Shown here: positions 60,470 through 64,000 of the stretch, piece after piece
Layout: every line of letters starts with the position of its first letter
Position numbering within the stretch: position 1 is the stretch's first letter
Source of the DNA: Flavobacterium inviolabile
GTDB lineage: Bacteria > Bacteroidota > Bacteroidia > Flavobacteriales > Flavobacteriaceae
DNA: 64,000 nt
Direction: 5' to 3'
Assembly: GCF_013389455.1 (NCBI RefSeq)
Contig: NZ_CP058278.1
Coordinates: forward strand, 1,178,001-1,242,000
Program-made: the position numbers and the translations under genes
The notes under the pieces: generated by a model
What the model saw: only the letters and a program-made list of their open reading frames with translations
Databases searched by the model: none
What the model was told of the DNA's origin: nothing

Positions 60470-61861
60470 TTACTCCATTCCGTCAATCTTGATGCTCATT
60501 TGTCCGGAAGTTTTAATAAAAGCAATAATGGCCTTATCGGTTACTTCTACCTTATCGAAAATAAAGTCATTTAGCTTGCCGTTCACAAAAACACCTTTCA
60601 TCGGGGAATAATTGTTTAAATACGGCAGCATGTTTTTCTTGCCTTCTTCCAGGTTTTCCTTAATAGAATAGCGGCAGCTTTCCTGTATTTTGCTTAAAAT
60701 AAGACCCTGCATTAACCAGTTGGCGGTTTTGGTCAGTATGCCTTTTGTATTAAGTACATAATCCATCTGGTCGAAATAGATCTCTTTGGTCAAAGCGTTA
60801 TAATTGGGTATTCCGGAAAGGTAAATGGTTCCGTTGATGCTTCCGGTCATGCTCAGGGCAATAATCATCTTGCCGTCTTTATGCCATAAATCGACCTTTT
60901 GAACCACAATTTTCCGGCTTCCGGAGGCGAACTCTTTGCCCTGGAAATTCTTGGTAATAATACGGGAAGCACTTTCATAGGTCGAAACAGCCGCAACGGT
61001 AGCTTCTATTTTATCCGGCATTTTTGAAACCGGTTTTAAAACAATCGACTCCTTTTTAAAAGTGTTTAACGGTTCCTGTCCGACGATGGTCTGCATTTTG
61101 CATTTCAGTCCCATATCCATCGTGATCTTGCTTTTTGAAAGTACGGCATCGGTTACATATAATTCTGTCGGAGCAACCTTAAACCAGGTTTCATATAGTT
61201 CACTTGTTTTAAAAGGCGTGCTTATTTTTTCAAGTACTGCTAATACCTGAGGTTTGAAATCGGTTGTTTTGTTGATGGCATCGTCAATTGTCCTGGCGAT
61301 TTTGGCTTTAAAAAGGCGTATCGTCGGATTGACCACATAGGTGATCGGGACATTTTTTCCGCCAACAACGATACTCGGGCTATCTTTCCATTCGAAATCT
61401 TCAATTACAGAAGATGTTGTCAGTTTCCAGTTGGATAATTTGGCATCACTCAATAAGATGATCTGCCCGTTTAAATTGATTTCTTTGGTATCGTTTAAGC
61501 CCAGGAAATCCGTTCCGTATTTTATTTTAGCCCAGATTTTAAGCGGCAGTACCGAACGGATTTTGCCGTCCTTTTCTGTTAACTTGATCGGAGCCTGTTT
61601 CCAGATCTTCATCTCGGTTTTATCATCAACCAGAATACTGTCGTTATAAATTAAACCGTTTAACGATTTGTTTAACTGGTTTTCAATTTCTTTTAAAGGA
61701 ATGTCAACCGGTAAGCTGATGAAAGAAGTGGTGGTTTCAAAAACAGCGGGCTTGTTGTCGCTGGGTTCCGGTTTTAAGGCGTCTATTCTGCTTGTTGTAC
61801 TGCAATTGCTAAAGAACATCGCGAAGATAAAAACAGCGATGAATGAAAAAAAAGGCTTCAT
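60470..61861 (-). CDS. DUF4403 lipoprotein
   Basis: This 463-residue protein has a lipoprotein signal with lipobox FSNC, and a beta-rich body. The pattern near the start (ETTTSFISLPVDIPLKEIENQLNKSL) and the closing LNDFIFDKVEVTDKAIIAFIKTSG are typical of the DUF4403 family, a Bacteroidota outer-membrane lipoprotein family of unknown function thought to be TULIP-like. It is monocistronic, convergent with the oxidase cluster and divergent from the efflux genes. Confidence 0.85.
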   Translation of the reverse strand: MKPFFSFIAVFIFAMFFSNCSTTSRIDALKPEPSDNKPAVFETTTSFISLPVDIPLKEIENQLNKSLNGLIYNDSILVDDKTEMKIWKQAPIKLTEKDGKIRSVLPLKIWAKIKYGTDFLGLNDTKEINLNGQIILLSDAKLSNWKLTTSSVIEDFEWKDSPSIVVGGKNVPITYVVNPTIRLFKAKIARTIDDAINKTTDFKPQVLAVLEKISTPFKTSELYETWFKVAPTELYVTDAVLSKSKITMDMGLKCKMQTIVGQEPLNTFKKESIVLKPVSKMPDKIEATVAAVSTYESASRIITKNFQGKEFASGSRKIVVQKVDLWHKDGKMIIALSMTGSINGTIYLSGIPNYNALTKEIYFDQMDYVLNTKGILTKTANWLMQGLILSKIQESCRYSIKENLEEGKKNMLPYLNNYSPMKGVFVNGKLNDFIFDKVEVTDKAIIAFIKTSGQMSIKIDGME

Positions 61862-61981
61862 AGTGGGTTCGTCTAAAAATCTTCGGTAAAAGTAGGTTTT
61901 TATTGAAATAAAATTGTAACGTTTGTTAAAGAAAAGCGTCTAATCATAATAAAAATAGCAGTGATATGCTAACAGAAATTA

Positions 61982-61989
61982 TATATTTG
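61982..61989 (+). promoter_or_regulatory. Candidate -7 box of efflux operon
   Basis: TATATTTG (TAnnTTTG) lies 16 nt upstream of the ATG at 62006. No TTTG -33 element is evident. Confidence 0.5.
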
Positions 61990-62005
61990 TAGGAAAATAA
62001 ACGAT

Positions 62006-63439
62006 ATGAAGAGTACAACATTGCTGTTTTTGGGCTTGTCGATGGTGGCAATTCAAGCGAAAGCACAAACTAAAAAATGGACTTTAGAAGAGTGCGTTAA
62101 CCACGCAATGGAGAAGAATATTTCTATCAAACAATCCGTTTTAGATCAACAGGTAGCACATATATCAAGAAAAGATGCTTATGGTAGTTTCCTGCCGACA
62201 ATTAACGGTCAGGCTTCCCACTCATGGAACGTTGGTTTGAACCAGAATATTACAACAGGACTTTTGGAAAACCAAACCGTTCAGTTTACTTCTGCAGGGC
62301 TTAACGTAGGAATCGATATTTATAAAGGGTTACAACACCAGAACCAACTCCGAAAAGCCAATCTATCCATAATTGCGTCACAGTATCAATTGCAGAAAAT
62401 GCAGGAAGACGTGTCGTTAAACATTGTCAATGCCTATTTGCAGATCCTGTTCAATAAAGAAAATCTGAAAGTTCAGAAAGAGCAACTGGCGTACGATACC
62501 AAGCAGATGGAAAGAACACAGGAGCTTGTTGATGCCGGAGTGGTGCCAAAAGGTGATCTTCTGGATGTCAAAGCAACGGTAATGGCAGACAATCAGAAAT
62601 TGATTGCCAGTGAGAACGCGTTGTTGATCTCCCGCTTAAGTCTGGCGCAATTGCTGCAATTAGACGGTTTCAGGGAATTTGATATCGTGGATAACGAAAC
62701 ACCGGTGAAAAACAGCAGTGTGATGATGGAAGAACCGGAAAAGATTGTTGAAAAAGCAAGGGAAACCAGAGCGAATATTAAAATAGCGGAAGCAAACGTA
62801 TCGATTGCCGAAAAAGATCTGTCTATCGCAAGAGGAAAATACCATCCTACCTTGCAGGGATTCTATAGTTTCAGTACCCGTGCGGCTTATGCAGACAGAG
62901 TAGTGGGCTATCAGCAGGATCCTAACAACCCGACCATAGCAACACAATATTTTACCGAAAACGGATTAAGCGTTTTACAGAATAATTACCGCCCGATTTT
63001 AGGGAGCCCGGCTCCGGTGTTGGATCAGTTTAGCGATAACAAAGGACAAAATTTCGGTTTCTCTTTAAATGTTCCTATCCTGAACGGTTTGTCGGTTCGA
63101 AATAATGTAGAGCGTTCAAAAGTTGCTTTGGAACGTTCCAAAATCAACCTGGAACAACAGGAACTGGATTTGGAAAGAACGGTTTATACGGCTTATACCG
63201 ATACAAAAGGATCGTTAAAATCCTATGAAGCGGCGCTTTCAACCTTAGAAGCAAGACAGGAATCATTCAATTATGCAAAAGAACGTTATGAAGTTGGCTT
63301 AATGAATGTTTTCGATTTTACACAAGCGCAAACCTTATTTGTAAATGCACAGTCGGAAGTATTGAGAACAAAATATGATTATATCTTCAGAACGAAAATA
63401 TTAGAATTCTATTTTGGAATGCCGATCACTCAAAATTAA
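62006..63439 (+). CDS. TolC-family outer-membrane efflux protein
   Basis: This 477-residue protein has a signal peptide (MVAIQAKAQ) and two repeats of long coiled-coil helices typical of TolC. The WTLEECVNHAMEKN start and the repeated L-x2-A-x2-N-L helices (about 140-240 and 360-450) are characteristic. It forms an outer-membrane channel for an inner-membrane exporter. The next gene, 6 nt downstream, is the matching periplasmic adaptor, so the inner-membrane pump should follow beyond the window. Confidence 0.92.
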   Translation: MKSTTLLFLGLSMVAIQAKAQTKKWTLEECVNHAMEKNISIKQSVLDQQVAHISRKDAYGSFLPTINGQASHSWNVGLNQNITTGLLENQTVQFTSAGLNVGIDIYKGLQHQNQLRKANLSIIASQYQLQKMQEDVSLNIVNAYLQILFNKENLKVQKEQLAYDTKQMERTQELVDAGVVPKGDLLDVKATVMADNQKLIASENALLISRLSLAQLLQLDGFREFDIVDNETPVKNSSVMMEEPEKIVEKARETRANIKIAEANVSIAEKDLSIARGKYHPTLQGFYSFSTRAAYADRVVGYQQDPNNPTIATQYFTENGLSVLQNNYRPILGSPAPVLDQFSDNKGQNFGFSLNVPILNGLSVRNNVERSKVALERSKINLEQQELDLERTVYTAYTDTKGSLKSYEAALSTLEARQESFNYAKERYEVGLMNVFDFTQAQTLFVNAQSEVLRTKYDYIFRTKILEFYFGMPITQN

Positions 63440-63445
63440 AAAATC

Positions 63446-64000
63446 ATGAAAAAGAGTACAAAATTTCTTTTAATAGGAGGTGTCGTAGCTGTTGTTGCCT
63501 TGTTGTTAATACTAAGTAAAAAAGGTGTCATCGGGAATAAAGACAAAGGAACTGAGGTAGAAGTAGCTCAGGCAAATCAGATGACCATTATTGAAACTGT
63601 TTCGGCAACCGGAAAAATACAACCGGAAGTAGAAGTGAAAATTTCATCCGAAGTATCGGGAGAGATTATTGCGCTGTCGGTTAAAGAAGGGCAGACAGTA
63701 AAAAAAGGCGACCTGCTGGTTAAGATCAATCCGGATTTATACGAATCGGGATTAAACAGAACGGTAGCGTCACTGTCTACATCAAAAGCCGGATTAAGCC
63801 AGGCGGAAGCACAGGTTAAGGAAGCGAAAGCCAACTATGAAAGAAATAAAAAATTATTTACCAAAGGCGTAATTTCCAAATCGGAATGGGATAAAATTGT
63901 TTCGGCCTATGAAGTGGCACAAGCGTCCAAGCAATCGGCTTATTACAGCGTTCAAAGTGCTTCGGCTACGGTAACAGAAGCAAGAGATAACCTCAACAGA
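63446..64000 (+). CDS. Periplasmic adaptor of RND/ABC-type efflux pump, 3' end outside window
   Basis: The first 185 residues are present. An N-terminal membrane helix (FLLIGGVVAVVALLLILS) is followed by the barrel-sandwich lipoyl half (TVSATGKIQPEVEVKISSEV, GEIIALSVKEGQTVKKGDLL) and a helical hairpin (NYERNKKLFTKGVISKSEW). This is the HlyD/MacA-type adaptor that links pump and TolC channel. The MacA-like length of the hairpin suggests an ABC transporter (MacB) partner, but that is inference. It is in an operon with the TolC-family gene. Confidence 0.9.
   Translation, partial: MKKSTKFLLIGGVVAVVALLLILSKKGVIGNKDKGTEVEVAQANQMTIIETVSATGKIQPEVEVKISSEVSGEIIALSVKEGQTVKKGDLLVKINPDLYESGLNRTVASLSTSKAGLSQAEAQVKEAKANYERNKKLFTKGVISKSEWDKIVSAYEVAQASKQSAYYSVQSASATVTEARDNLNR

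Overview
The window comes from a member of the Flavobacteriaceae (Bacteroidota), most likely Flavobacterium or a close relative. The evidence is a full SprA translocon gene of the type IX secretion system (T9SS), a RemB-like gliding protein, a T9SS type A sorting tail, the alternative complex III respiratory operon, a short NusA, and many Bacteroidota-type promoters (TAnnTTTG, sometimes with TTTG 19-20 nt upstream). Most of the window is ordinary core genome. One accessory island lies at about 13.9-20.0 kb.

Layout. 0-8.9 kb: a secreted FG-GAP-type protein cut by the window edge, a small exported protein, a membrane metallophosphoesterase, a thioredoxin-like protein without its cysteines, a polysaccharide deacetylase, a giant DUF2723 membrane protein, two identical tRNA-Gln genes each with its own promoter and terminator, and a tandem-domain universal stress protein. 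9.0-13.9 kb: the rimP-nusA-infB translation/transcription operon, preceded by a terminator-like leader hairpin.

13.9-20.0 kb: the accessory island. It holds decayed IS3-type transposase pieces, a lipoprotein whose C-terminal domain carries a JAMM/MPN-like HxH...SxxD motif, a tandem array of four related small lipoproteins plus a truncated fifth copy, and a soluble protein of unknown function. Three gene junctions in the array share an identical sequence that spans the stop and start codons. This is the best candidate here for an undescribed system.

20.0-32.2 kb: a SPOR protein, then actABCDEF and cytochrome oxidase subunits II and I, in one direction. These should form the quinol-oxidising alternative complex III and the oxygen-reducing oxidase. 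32.2-35.4 kb: two surface proteins, one built of 17-residue repeats and one with a von Willebrand A domain and T9SS tail. 35.4-42.9 kb: an amino acid permease, a small ferredoxin, an acetyltransferase, ruvB, queG, a secreted protein and a fused malic enzyme. 43.0-54.6 kb: ruvA, sprA, gcvH, a VanZ-like gene, deoC and a RemB-like gene. 55.3-60.4 kb: the second oxidase cluster, with haem O synthase, two subunit III genes, subunit IV, a SCO copper chaperone, DUF420 and two small membrane proteins; it completes the oxidase encoded 23 kb upstream. 60.5-64.0 kb: a DUF4403 lipoprotein, a TolC-family protein and the start of an RND/HlyD-type adaptor.

No CRISPR array, rRNA, prophage or intact insertion sequence was seen. 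Calls rest on reading motifs by eye; no database search was run.
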